Shown: positions 48,299 through 59,101 of the stretch, one piece after another | Position numbering within the stretch: the stretch's first letter is position 1 | How the letters are laid out: the number at the start of each line of letters is the position of its first letter | From: Siphonodentalium dalli | Taxonomy: Eukaryota; Mollusca; Scaphopoda; Gadilida; Siphonodentaliidae | DNA: 64,000 bases | Assembly (NCBI GenBank): GCA_032622095.1 | Contig: CP136069.1 | Coordinates: 124,641,450 to 124,705,449, forward strand | Reading direction: 5' to 3' | Translations under genes and position numbers: made by a program | Notes under the pieces: model-generated | Database searches by the model: none | Told to the model about the DNA's origin: nothing | Seen by the model: the letters and a program-made list of their open reading frames with translations, nothing else

Positions 48299-48814
48299 CT
48301 GAAAAGAGAAAAATAAAGAGAAAATTAGATATGCATAAAATAAACCCCTAGATTTATACATATGCACACGCAGTCATAAAATATATCAATCTATTTGTAC
48401 ACGTATCCACAACATATATACATCCAATCACCACGCAACGATCCCCCAAAAATAATCCAGCCAACCATCGACTCGCCATTCACTCACTGATTCGTCAGCA
48501 CAGCCATCCAACTCATTCTCCCATCACTCCAGCTCAGAAACATATCATATCCATGCATTCAACAATTAATATATTTGACACCAGTCCATCCATCCATATA
48601 TCATATTGCATGCATGCATACATACGGTAACGCCTTAAAATCGACGAAGAACTCAACATGTATAGGCAAAGATATGCATGGCCCATAATATCAATTACTT
48701 TTGGGAACAAGTCTACCCCATATATGCAACATTTGCTGGGATAATTAGAAATATCATTCCATTAGTATTAGAACGTCTTCCCTATTTAATGATAGACTTA
48801 TTTGCAAATGTTAA

Positions 48815-49278
48815 AGGTACTCAATCCGATAAAACTCCTCTCAATTACTATTTCAATGGCTTCGGGGGTCAAAAATATTTGATTCGAGTCGAGGAAGTCA
48901 CCTATCAAAGCTCAGATTTGTTAGATATCGATTTTAGAAATCTATTATTTTTCATTATCGGGAATACTATCTGGCCCAGAACTCAAATTGCGTTAAAATT
49001 ACCACTTGATTTTAGAGTTATCCATCCTTGTCTGTTTGAATAGATTTGGAGTACACATCCAGAGCAGATTACGGCAGTTATTAATACTCATCTCGAGAAA
49101 ATAAAAAAATTCAAAAATCAATATCTAATAACTCTGAGCTTTGTTTGATGGGTTCCTCGACTCGAATAAAATATTTTGTACCCCCAAAGCCAAAGAAATA
49201 GTAATATAGGACCCTCTGATCGGATTGTTGTTGTTGGAATCTGTTGAGATGGGGACCCTCTTTACGGATTGAGTACCT
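48815..49278. mobile_element. TTAA MITE family A, complete copy, 464 bp
   Basis: TTAA flanks it at 48811-48814 and 49279-49282. The arms are inverted repeats: AGGTACTCAATCCGAT on the left and its complement at the right end, followed inward by 'attcgagtcgaggaa' and 'ttcctcgactcgaat'. The centre is 'ccacttgattttagagttat'. Partial copies are at 2108, 15170 and 43390. The 121-codon plus-strand frame across its left half is an artefact. It inserted into the 6-kb element or was carried with it. Confidence 0.85.
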
Positions 49279-49685
49279 TTAAACTAACTGTTTGAATCCA
49301 ATTGATATGGAACTAACTCAGTGCCAATACCGAATAAATGGAAATTTAAACTCTTGTCAACTAAATTGTTACTTGATGTTCCACCAATGTTGAGTATCGC
49401 CGTACTTAAAATTTCGAACTTTCAAATCTTAGACCCACACATGTACCATTCTAGATCGATTGTGCCAAAATTTGATGAGGGGATGAGACATTCCTATAGC
49501 TTAAACCGAATCTAAACCCCCCCCCCCGACATATACCCGATATAACTTACCATATAAAGACAAGAGGTGGCATCAGAGATGCTGTGTCTCGTTTTCGGTG
49601 GCTTACCGCCGGTGGCTACCGTCAATTGGTGTGCATCAGTATCGGTAGACTAATTAATAGGTAAAATCGAAAAATGACTAATTAA

Positions 49686-52256
49686 GGGCCATAACTCCAT
49701 CATATTTTATCGGGCCAGGCTGGTTTTCGAACTCGTCAGAAATATTCTTGGCAAGTATGTCTATTCAAAATTTTAAACAAATCGGAGGACGTTTGTTGAA
49801 GTTATCGCGCTAACGAGCTAAAAATTCACGAAAAATGACACATTAAGGGCCATAACTCTATCAAATTTTATTGGGCCAGGCTGGTTTTCGAACTCGTCCA
49901 GGATATTATTGGAAGACACTTATATACCAAATTTCAATCAAATCGGATAACGTTTGTTGAAGTTATCGCGCTAACAAGCTGAAAATTCGTGAAAAATGAC
50001 AAATTAAGGGCCATAACTCTATCAAATTTTTTCGGACGAGGCCGGTTTTCGAACTCGACCGAGATATTCTTGGGAGACACCTATATACCAAATTTCAATC
50101 AAATCGGATAACGTTTGTTGAAGTTATCGCGCTAACGAGCTGAAAATTCATGAAAAATGACTAATTAAGGGCCATAACTCTATCAAATATTTTCGGACGA
50201 GGCCGGTTTTCGAACTCATCCGAGATATTCTTGGGAGACACCTATATACCAAATTTCAATCAAATCGGATAACGTTTGTTGAAGTTATCGCGCTAACGAG
50301 CTGAAAATTCGTGAAAAATGACTAATTAAGGGCCATAACTCTATCAAATTTTATTGGGCCAGGCTGGTTTTCGAACTCGTCCAGGATATTATTGGAAGAC
50401 ACCTATATACCAAATTTCAATCAAATCGGATAACGTTTGTTGAAGTTATCGCGCTAACAAGCTGAAAATTCGTGAAAAATGACTAATTAAGGGCCATAAC
50501 TCTATCAAATTTTTTCGGACGAGGCCGGTTTTCGAACTCGACCGAGATATTCTTGGGAGACACCTATATAGCAAATTTCAATCAAATCGGATAACGTTTG
50601 TTGAAGTTATCGCGCTAACGAGCTGAACATTCATGAAAAATGACTAATTAAGGGCCATAACTCTATCAAATATTTTCGGACGAGGCCGTTTTTCGAACTC
50701 ATCCGAGATATTCTTGGAAGACACCTATATACCAAATTTCAATCAAATCGGATAACGTTTGTTGAAGTTATCGCGCTAACGAGCTGAAAATTCGTGAAAA
50801 ATGACTAATTAAGGGCCATAACTCTATCAAATTTTATTGGGCCAGGCTGGTTTTCGAACTCGTCCAGGATATTATTGGAAGACACCTATATACAAAATTT
50901 CAATCAAATCGGATAACGTTTGTTGAAGTTATCGCGCTAACAAGCTGAAAATTCGTGAAAAATGACTAATTAAGGGCCATAACTCTATCAAATTTTTTCG
51001 GACGAGGCCGGTTTTCGAACTCGACCGAGATATTCTTGGGAGACACCTATATACCAAATTTCAATCAAATCGGATAACGTTTGTTGAAGTTATCGCGCTA
51101 ACGAGCTGAACATTCATGAAAAATGACTAATTAAGGGCCATAACTCTATCAAATATTTTCGGACGAGGCCGTTTTTCGAACTCATCCGAGATATTCTTGG
51201 GAGACACCTATATACCAAATTTCAATCAAATCGGATAACGTTTGTTGAAGTTATCGCGCTAACAAGCTGAAAATTCGTGAAAAATGACTAATTAAGGGCC
51301 ATAACTCTATCAAATTTTATTGGGCCAGGCTGGTTTTCGAACTCGTCCAGGATATTATTGGAAGACACCTATATACAAAATTTCAATCAAATCGGATAAC
51401 GTTTGTTCAAGTTATCGCGCTAACGAGCTGAAAATTCGTGAAAAATGACTAATTAAGGGCCATAACTCTATCAAATTTTATCGGACGAGGTCGGTTTTCG
51501 AACTCTTCCGAGATATTCTTGGGAGACACCTATATACCAAATTTCAATCAAATCGGATAACGTTTGTTGAAGTTATCGCGCTAACGAGCTGAAAATTCGT
51601 GAAAAATGACTAATTAAGGGCCATAACTCTATAAAATTTTATCGGACCAGGCCGGTTTTCGAACTCATCCGAGATATTCTTGGGAGACACCTATATACCA
51701 AATTTCAATCAAATCGGATAACGTTTGTTGAAGTTATCGCGCTAACGAGCTGAAAATTCGTGAAAAATGACTAATTAAGGGCCATAACTCTATCAAATTT
51801 TGTCGGACCAGGCCGGTTTTCGAACTCATCCGAGATATTCTTGGGAGACACCTATATACCAAATTTCAATCAAATCGGATAACGTTTGTTGAAGTTATCG
51901 CGCTAACGAGCTGAAAATTCGTGAAAAATGACTAATTAAGGGCCATAACTCTATCAAATTTTATCGGACCAGGCCGGTTTTCGAACTCATCCGAGATATT
52001 CTTGGGAGACACCTATATACCAAATTTCAATCAAATCGGATAACGTTTGTTGAAGTTATCGCGCTAACGAGCTGAAAATTCGTGAAAAATGACTAATTAA
52101 GGGCCATAACTCTATCAAATTTTATCGGACCAGGCCGGTTTTCGAACTCATCCGAGATATTCTTGGGAGACACCTATATACCAAATTTCAATCAAATCGG
52201 ACAACGTTTGTTGAAGTTATCGCGCTAACGAGCTGAAAATTCAAAGGGCCATAACT
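49686..52256 (+). repeat. 161-bp satellite with three-unit higher-order structure
   Basis: Units start 'gggccataactc' at 49686 and then every 161 bp without a single length change to 52101; a last shortened unit begins at 52246. Sixteen full units are present. Subtypes can be read from the segment after the start: A 'ttattgggccaggctggttt', B 'tttttcggacgaggccggtt' with 'ctcgaccgag', C 'atattttcggacgaggccg' with 'ctcatccgag'. From 49847 the order is A-B-C, A-B-C, A-B-C, A, then five nearly identical D units ('atcggaccaggccgg'; the first has 'gacgaggtcgg'). This is a 483-bp higher-order repeat passing into a homogenised block. Each unit contains 'accaaatttcaatcaaatcg'. It ends against the right arm of the 6-kb element. 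Confidence 0.95.
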
Positions 52257-52830
52257 CTGTAATAAATGTGCGGACGAACCCGATTTTGTGTCTGCAGCTT
52301 ACGTGCATGGATATGTACTCACACACCGAATAAACGGTTGAGTTATAAGCAAAACACGCCGCCCGCCCGTCCGCCCACCGTCCCCCATCATACTATAAGT
52401 CGAGTTTTGGGTAGCCCTCGTTGGCATGCACTGGTAGATCGCCGTTCCATTTTCTGTGATCATCGTCCCTCGTTTCGATTTATTTTCGTGTATTTCCAAC
52501 TAATACACGCCAGTGATTTCGATGTGCACGTTTTGCCAATAGATTCCGCTGTCGGAATTTTATAAAAAAAATTCGCAAGTTATGCTCAGGAATTAAACAA
52601 AACGCACTAGAATACCGATTAGGGCAAAATTTGACCTCCACCCTACGAGTTTGTACACCCTATTTTTCTGCTTTAAACGAAGGCCAGATCGCCCAGAGTC
52701 GAACTGAACATCACCAGGTGACCCCTCCACTTGGTAAATGCAAAATTTATCGTATATACCTTTCCATTGTCTTTTGTTTTGTTATTTAGTCGTCCAGTTC
52801 TAATTATGGTACCATCATATCGCATAAAAA

Positions 52831-52880
52831 CACTGGTATTCTCATGTACAGCACTGGTATGCTGACGTTCACACTGGTAT
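52831..52880 (-). repeat. Phased subterminal motifs, right arm
   Basis: CACTGGTAT (complement of ATACCAGTG) occurs at 52831, 52852 and 52872, spaced 21 and 20 bp, mirroring the left arm. One inner copy remains at 52429; the other is lost to substitution. Confidence 0.85.
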
Positions 52881-53129
52881 TCCGCGAGCCGATTGGACAG
52901 TGTGATGATAGCTATAATAAGATCCGTAAAATGCTACAAGCTCTTGGAATTTAGCGAACTCGGGAATCCGCTATTGGTGAATTGGGTTTAAAGTTGCTCC
53001 AAACAAATTTACCAGTACATAACACAAGATTTTGGACTGATTTAAACCAAATTTGGTGTGGTGACTAGGGGTACCCTTGGCAGAGTTATAATGGTGTTAG
53101 TTTTTCAAATTTTGTTAAAATATTTATTT

Positions 53130-53375
53130 ATTTTTATTTTTTTTGAGTGAATATATTTTTTCGAAAAAGAGCCATAACTCAGTTAAAAATAGTCGGATCA
53201 AACCCATATTCGAACTCGATCTGTATTTTGGGCTGAGAAACTCACATACCAAATTTGGTTTCAGTTATCGCATTATGCGTCAAGTGTCTACGGATGAACA
53301 GACGGAAGGACGAACGACGAGTGGTCAATCCGGACAACGACAATATGTTTACCATACTATGATATGGGTAAACAT
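53130..53375 (+). repeat. Modular repeat G1 with palindromic tail
   Basis: 'gagccataactcagtt', 'ggatcaaacccatattcgaa', 'cataccaaatttggttt' and a 'gacggaaggacgaac' tract are followed by the palindrome 'gtttaccatactatgatatg' with 'ggtaaac'. It shares the opening phrase and layout with the 161-bp satellite and with G2 and G3. Its frame is an artefact common to this family. Confidence 0.7.
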
Positions 53376-53500
53376 ATTCAGTTTATTACATCGAATAAGT
53401 TGAAAATACAATGTTTTGGAGCTTCGTCTTTCAAATGATATATTATATGGCATATATTTTATATAATGTGATCTGGGGGGTTCAAAAATGAAGTGGGCCT
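53376..53500. mobile_element. TTAA MITE family B, right end
   Basis: 'aataagttgaaaatacaatg', 'ttcaaatgatatattatatg' and the terminal 'aatgaagtgggcct' before TTAA (53501-53504) match the right end of 10958-11410. The left part is missing and G1 abuts it. Confidence 0.6.
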
Positions 53501-53504
53501 TTAA

Positions 53505-54454
53505 GACAGTGTCCACAATCACGCCAGTTGAAGATGATCGATTATCCAACGGAAAAATTAAACTAGTTGACCACATCACTCTGAAATTAAACAGTGCTGC
53601 GTACACCAGATGTCCCTGAGATGTTGGCCATAATACACATCATACTGAGGGAACTACTCATGAGTATTTAGTAAAGAGTCAGGCTGGGATATTGTTATGG
53701 ATCTGTGGCCTATAACTTGAAGGCATCATATTTATTGATCAACAGGCATACCATGGTTGTTATACTCAATTGAAATAATTACGATGTTTCATGTATTAAG
53801 ACGAGAGGCCGATCACGATCGGCAGATGTTTAACCCATACCTTGGCGCTAGCGATTAGCTATAACTGATAATTGGTCAAAGATGTGATCACAGTAATACA
53901 TATATCAGTACCTAACTTAAAATCAAAAGCTAAAATAATTTGTCTTGAGAAGAGGCTAAAGTAATTGGGGTTGGGGATGAGTCGTTTTAATTCTCATAAC
54001 TCTGTCCCTATTCACACAAGGACCTCACTGTGAGATCCAATCGTTTAGCCATTAATCAATTTAACGGATAGGATAAACAATTATCCAGCCAGCAGGTTGT
54101 TCATCTTTACCTTCATACAACCACCCCCTAGAGCTCTGTAACATATGTCATCACTCAATTAATAACAGATTTCGCTTGGAATGACATCTATTAAAGGTAC
54201 TCTCATATACTCTGGATATTGGATGTTCACATGGCAATTTATTGATATCATTATATTACATGCAACTATTGCAATAAAATCTTCATATTTTCAAAACAGG
54301 ACATAACACCTAATTAATGGTATACAACTAAAACAAATTCGTGTCAATGACAAATTTTGTTATTAATTAAATAAATTTATTATTATAAAAGTTTTTAAAT
54401 ATTTATTGCGTGTTAAATTGAGCGAGGAAATTCCATCTAAAAAAATATGAAAAA
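53505..54454. other. AT-rich DNA, no gene recognised
   Basis: A 50-bp phrase around 'cgatcacgatcggcagatgt' (53811) is shared with 44923. It is probably another old repeat boundary; nothing coding. Confidence 0.4.
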
Positions 54455-54712
54455 TCAAAATTTCGAATTTAAAAAAAAGAAGAAGGGTCATAATTCATTT
54501 AAAATAAATCGGATCGAACCCATATTCAAACTCGAACTGTATTTTGGGATGAGAAACCTATATACAAAATTTGGTTCCGATCAAATAGAAAATGTTCGAG
54601 TTATCGCATTATACCTAAAGTGTCTACGAACGGACAGACAGACAGACATAGACGGACGGCCAGACGCGTGGTCAATTTACACTATGTGTATCATACTACG
54701 GTATAGGTACAC
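54455..54712 (+). repeat. Modular repeat G2 with palindromic tail
   Basis: 'gggtcataattcatttaaaa', 'cggatcgaacccatattcaa' and 'caaaatttggttccgatcaa' lead into 'acggacagacagacagaca' and the palindrome 'tgtgtatcatactacggtat' with 'aggtacaca'. Same family as G1 and G3. Confidence 0.7.
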
Positions 54713-54715
54713 ATA

Positions 54716-55320
54716 AAAAGTTTTATCTCATGCAGAGTACAGGAAAAATATATCAAACCTGGTGTGCCCCTTTAATATTTCAATTCACATTTGTAATCAA
54801 TTGAAATCAATGTCGAAAAAGCTTTCCAATACTATATAGATAAAACAAACTAGGCCTACAGTTCTAAAAGTGTTATGAACAATTATTTTGTTCTCATAGA
54901 CTGATACAGAGCTCTCAAGTTTTTAAAAGTTTGAAAACCAAAGTTGTCTTCCCATGCAACCAACAAAATTCCAATAGTAATGCTATTAAACAATGAAACC
55001 AGATTATGCCTTTAAGATGAAATATAAATAACCATGCATATAAAATATAATAGTACAAACATTCTATGATATCTCATAATATGGCCAGAGATACTTTATA
55101 TATAGAGTATAAAGTATATCTGATATGGCCAATACATCTCCTAGCAGTTAATTAACTCAATACAAGAGAGAGAGAGACAACTTCATGGCATTGTAACTGG
55201 ATACTATCTCGGTGTGAGAAGACAACTTCATAGCATTGTGAACCTGATTTATTAGATACTATCTAGACAGTGCAACCTGTGTATCTTTGATATATTTTAG
55301 CGATGAATAAAATAATCAAA
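54716..55320. other. AT-rich DNA, no gene recognised
   Basis: 'acaacttcatggcattgt' (55180) is echoed at 55222 as 'acaacttcatagcattgt', a small tandem duplication. Nothing else supported. Confidence 0.4.
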
Positions 55321-55858
55321 GGGCCATAACTCCATTAAAAAGTACTGGATCAAACCCATATTCGAACTCGATCTGTATATTGAGTTGAGAAACTCACATT
55401 CAAAATTTGGTTCCTATCAGTTGAAAAATTCTTGATTTATCGAAGCATTCATGTATTCTATGTCAAAGGGCCATAACTCCATTAAAAAATATCGGATCAA
55501 ACCCATATTCGAACTCGATATGTATTTTGGGCTGAGCAATTCGCATACCAAATTTGGTTACGGTCAGATAATTTTGTTTTGAGTTATGGCAGCATGCATG
55601 AATTCTAAGTTGAAAAAGGGCCATAACTCCGTAAAAAAAACTCGGATCAAACCCATATTCGAACTCGATCTGTATTTGGTGCTGAGAAATTCATATACAA
55701 AATTTGGTTTCGATCAGATAGAAAATATTTCAGTTATCGCACATTGCGTAAAGTGTCTACAGACAGACAGACAGACGGACGGACAGACGGACTAACGATG
55801 AGTGGTCAATCCGGACAACGACACTATGTTTACCATACTATGGTATGGGTAAACATAA
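55321..55858 (+). repeat. Modular repeat G3: three modules plus tail
   Basis: Modules open with 'gggccataactcc' at 55321, 55468 and 55618 (periods 147 and 150 bp). Each has 'ggatcaaacccatattcgaa', 'ctcgatctgtattttgg'-like text and 'aaatttggtt'. The last is followed by 'gacagacagacagacggac' and the palindrome 'gtttaccatactatggtatg' with 'ggtaaac'. This shows how a short relative of the 161-bp array is organised. Confidence 0.8.
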
Positions 55859-55869
55859 AAAATTGAGTA

Positions 55870-57035
55870 TCCTGGCATGACTGTCAGATGTGATATGGAT
55901 ATATAAACGGTGCTTGTGGAAAAGATGAATTTTGCCACTCTTGGTACCTGAAACATTGAAATTTTAAGGATTTCTGCATTAAATTTTTATGCTATACTGA
56001 GCCAATCACTAGCATAATAATTAACAGTAAATATGATAATGGTAGTTGGCCATATAGCATTCTTTTCAGATGAGAATCCCAAAGGTAAGATATCTCTCTT
56101 TCCAATAAATATAGCATTCTGTGTTGATATGAACTGAGGATAAAATTGGTGGACAAAGTGGTTTAAGTCGAGGGAAACTTGGGACTACGGTGTTTGGTTC
56201 TAATGGACCTTTCCACACATTAACTAGAGAGAGGTGCTTACAGTTGCTATCCGACAAGGCATATGCAGAAATTGTTTAATTAGTTTAACAGCGCTTGTCC
56301 TTATGCTGTAATACATCGGAGAGCATGCATTCTTTTCACCTTTAATTGTGAAAACTATGACAAGTGTCACGCACAATGAAAAACAAGTGTTTATAATCAT
56401 GGGTGAATTTTCAACATCATGGCATATTTTGTCAGTGCATTACAATTTGACAACAAAAATGTTGTTTGAATAAAGGCAATTTAACACTGAAAGTATGCGT
56501 GGATGTATATATAAGTATGCGTGAACAAAGAATTTTCATTGCAGCAAGAGATCTGCTCAATCAATAATTGGTAGAAAATAAGTAATTATTTGATCGACAG
56601 CTGTGGTAATGTCTATTGTGACCCATACCAGGTAACACCTTTATCTGCGGCCTGCACATCAAGAAAATAAGTCCATTTAAGTATAGAGACATTCTTTATT
56701 CATAATAATTTCCATAAATATAGAGCTAAACAGTGATAACATGACCCTTAAACTGAATATCTTAAATATCTTTACATGATTGATTAGTAATCAGATGCAT
56801 AAAGCCTGTTCAATTAAAAATTCACAGCATAACACATATATCAGGATTTTTGTGTGGAGACCAAAAGATTTTAAACATTTTTAATTTATGGCTTCATCTT
56901 AATTCTAGAATAGAAATAGAATTTGAGAACAAAATTCGGTGTTTTATATTGGCCTTGAAAATGGCGTGGTATAAATTCTGTCCTTGGTGATTCCGTCATT
57001 CAATTATTTTCTGTGAATGATCACAATACCTGCAT
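55870..57035. other. AT-rich DNA, no gene recognised
   Basis: No protein-like frame, tRNA or strong repeat seen. Confidence 0.4.
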
Positions 57036-57328
57036 CCTTGGTTAGGGTTTATCATCATTTCAGCCACTATGCCACATATGACGAAGTCAGTTATATTGGT
57101 GAAGCAAAGACCACACAAGAGGGCTAATTTCACCAGGAAATTACTTCATTACAATTAGGAATCACTGACCCTCTGAAATCAACTGACAATCTTGCCCAGA
57201 TACATGAATCTAATTATCATCCATTTGCATGGATCACAAATATACTTTGATTGGGAATCGAACCAAATGCTGGACTGCTTATATTAGCCTAATACACTAT
57301 GCATCTTACCAACTGAGTCAGTGAGGGA
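57036..57328 (-). mobile_element. Second tRNA-derived SINE, minus strand
   Basis: On the minus strand the head has an A-box-like TGACTCAGTTGGTAAGA (57304-57320) and a B box GGTTCGATTCCC (57253-57264). No acceptor stem forms, so it is not a functional tRNA gene. Its 3' part ('aactgacttcgtcatatgtg', 'agtggctgaaatgatgataa', 'accc') aligns with the 3' tail of the SINE at 16453-16758, while the heads differ. No clear target duplication; older than the first copy. Confidence 0.65.
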
Positions 57329-57544
57329 AATGTATGTTTATGCAGTCAACAAAATGAACAGACCTAAAAAACCTGACGACTGTAATATAGTTGTTCTGTG
57401 GTGAATTTATTATACAATTGGGAGAATTTTGAACAAACTAACAGCACAAGGTTCACACTTTCAAAGTTTGGGGGAAAAGTATGGTTATAATAAATAACAG
57501 ACACCGTTTGAATATGTGAATGAGGTCAAATTTAAAGTTGGATT

Positions 57545-57935
57545 ATCTATTCCTTACAAATTTTATATGGTTTCCAGGGTATAAAAAAATAAATATGAAG
57601 ACACCTGTCCGGAAAAGCTTCAATCAATTAATATTGATTTCATTTAGATTTTTCTCGTATAATACATCAAACCTTTCAGGACAGAAACTTCAAACATATT
57701 TGGAGTGTAGTAAGAGGGAGAACTCTATCTTGTTAGCACTCTCTAAAAATGCAAAATTTCTTTTGACTAAGATATTTTGCAGGAATAAACCACTTTATTA
57801 TGCATTTATAGACAAATAATATATACCCAAATATTCAGTTTGTCTTTCAGTTTTATTAACAGAAAAATGCATTTGTAGTCTTGAAATTGGGTTTTTATAA
57901 AAATTATGTTGTTGTAATTGTGGCACAGAAGAGAC
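57545..57935 (+). repeat. Dispersed repeat shared with 11415 and 24060
   Basis: 57631-57935 is colinear with 11415-11770, and 57555-57610 matches 24060-24125. The 99-codon plus-strand frame across it is not conserved in the 11.4-kb copy, so it is not a gene. Repeat class unknown. Confidence 0.5.
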
Positions 57936-58085
57936 AGACCATCTTTAAGTTTCTTAAACCTTTCTTTACTAAATTGATGATTAGTTCCCTTAGGAAATCT
58001 TCAGATAATAAATTCAACATATATTACCAAGACAAATTCTAATTTTATCACAAACCAGATGTTCAAACTTGGCCTGACCCTTTAA

Positions 58086-58342
58086 CCCTTCCATGCATGA
58101 CAGGAGCTGCGCTGGTGCTGCATTAAAGATCCTGTGCCAGTGCATTCTCTTATATATGCAAGTCTCCTATCAAGAGCCTCACATATATGAGAATGCACTG
58201 GCTAGCCAGGTCAACGTAAATATTATTATGCCAATGCATTCTCTTATATATGGGTGGCTCCCTATGTGAGACTCGCATATATAAGAGAATGTATTGGCAC
58301 AGAGTATTCGCATAATTTCAGGAAACACCAGTCATGGAAGGG
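58086..58342. mobile_element. TTAA MITE family E, two internal hairpins, 257 bp
   Basis: TTAA flanks it (58082-58085, 58343-58346) and the ends start CCCTTCCATG and CCCTTCCATGACTGG, a CCC start that is classic for piggyBac. Inside are two adjacent hairpins, each built from 'tgcattctcttatatatg' and its complement (about 58138-58202 and 58229-58296). A second copy is at 62985 and a half copy at 45085. Confidence 0.82.
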
Positions 58343-58346
58343 TTAA

Positions 58347-59027
58347 TACAAGGCATTTTGGTAATGTTTTTCGACTTGTATGGTATATGTAGGTCAAGTC
58401 ATACTAAGTTGTGACGGAAGTGTTTCATGTACTTTTGAGTTTCAAAGGGACAGGACTGATTCGATTATCTTAAGTGGTTCAAAATTAGTATCAGCATCCA
58501 TGGAAAGGTTATTTGAAACAGATTTCATATGACAAGTCCAACATGCCAGAAGGTTAGTGATTGTATTGTGAACTCACATCTAGTTTTTACATCAGTAATT
58601 TATTGTAATTTAAGTTGAATATTTGTCGCTAAAACACGCATTCTGATTGGTCGAGAGCAGCTAAGTTTAGTTTTAGATTCACAAGCATCATCTGCTGAAG
58701 CATGCATAAATTTTGAATATAGCACGCTACTATTGACAACATGCGTCAATCATCATTTTAACCCAAATTTATATAAAGAAGTGATGATCCATCTCATGTA
58801 ATAACAATTTAAACCAGCTGGATGATGACGTCACTACTGTGGGATTAACTACACACACTTTCATCAGGTATGTGGTGGTGTCAAAGACAATGTCTTCCTT
58901 GATGTATGGCAGTTATTTTATTGTTCCAGTTAAACTGACAAATTAAAGATTTTTTATGCTGTTACTCAGATGGTGTTATTTGCTGATAATTTTAGAACAA
59001 CTAGCATGTTATTCAGTTACAAAAAGT
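58347..59027. other. AT-rich DNA with one copy of a direct repeat
   Basis: 58778-58876 ('tccatctcatgtaataacaa', 'ttaaaccagctggatgatga', 'gggattaactacacacactt') recurs at 59304-59396, about 527 bp downstream, in direct orientation. No gene recognised. Confidence 0.5.
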
Positions 59028-59101
59028 CTCCGGAATTTGAGCCAGATCTCCGGAATTTGAGCCAGATCTCCGGAATTTGAGCCAGATCTCCGGAATTTGG
59101 A
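59028..59101. repeat. 20-bp tandem repeat, about 3.6 copies
   Basis: The unit TCTCCGGAATTTGAGCCAGA is repeated perfectly. Confidence 0.95.

Larger units (their letters stand above)
46882..52904. mobile_element. 6,023-bp TIR element with CACACTG ends and 5-bp duplication
   Basis: The terminal inverted repeats are about 495 bp (46882-47375 and 52410-52904), beginning CACACTGTCCAATCGGCTCG on each strand. ATGAT is duplicated exactly at 46877-46881 and 52905-52909. Each arm carries phased TACCAGTG motifs near the terminus and again near the inner end. The interior holds, left to right, a decayed minus-strand coding remnant (47876-48298), a complete TTAA MITE (48815-49278) and a 161-bp satellite array (49686-52256). 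Transib and ProtoRAG elements have 5-bp duplications and CAC-starting heptamers, so a distant relation is conceivable, but 500-bp arms are not typical and no transposase is visible. A CACTA/Chapaev-like origin is the main alternative. Confidence 0.85.

Noticed and set aside
48678-49043. A 121-codon plus-strand frame
   Set aside because: Most of it is the left arm of the family A TTAA MITE (from 48815), and the same bases occur in inverted orientation in the right arm, so the open frame is incidental.
49686-52256. CRISPR-like array
   Set aside because: Units are 161 bp and contiguous without unique spacers, in a clearly eukaryotic context; it is a satellite.
55586-55795. Protein-like frame ending in repeated RQTD/GQTD residues
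   Set aside because: The same pseudo-protein appears in G1 and G2 because they are copies of one non-coding modular repeat; the ending comes from (GACA)n tracts.
57253-57328. Possible tRNA gene on the minus strand
   Set aside because: A and B boxes are present but no acceptor stem can form, and the 3' continuation matches a SINE tail.
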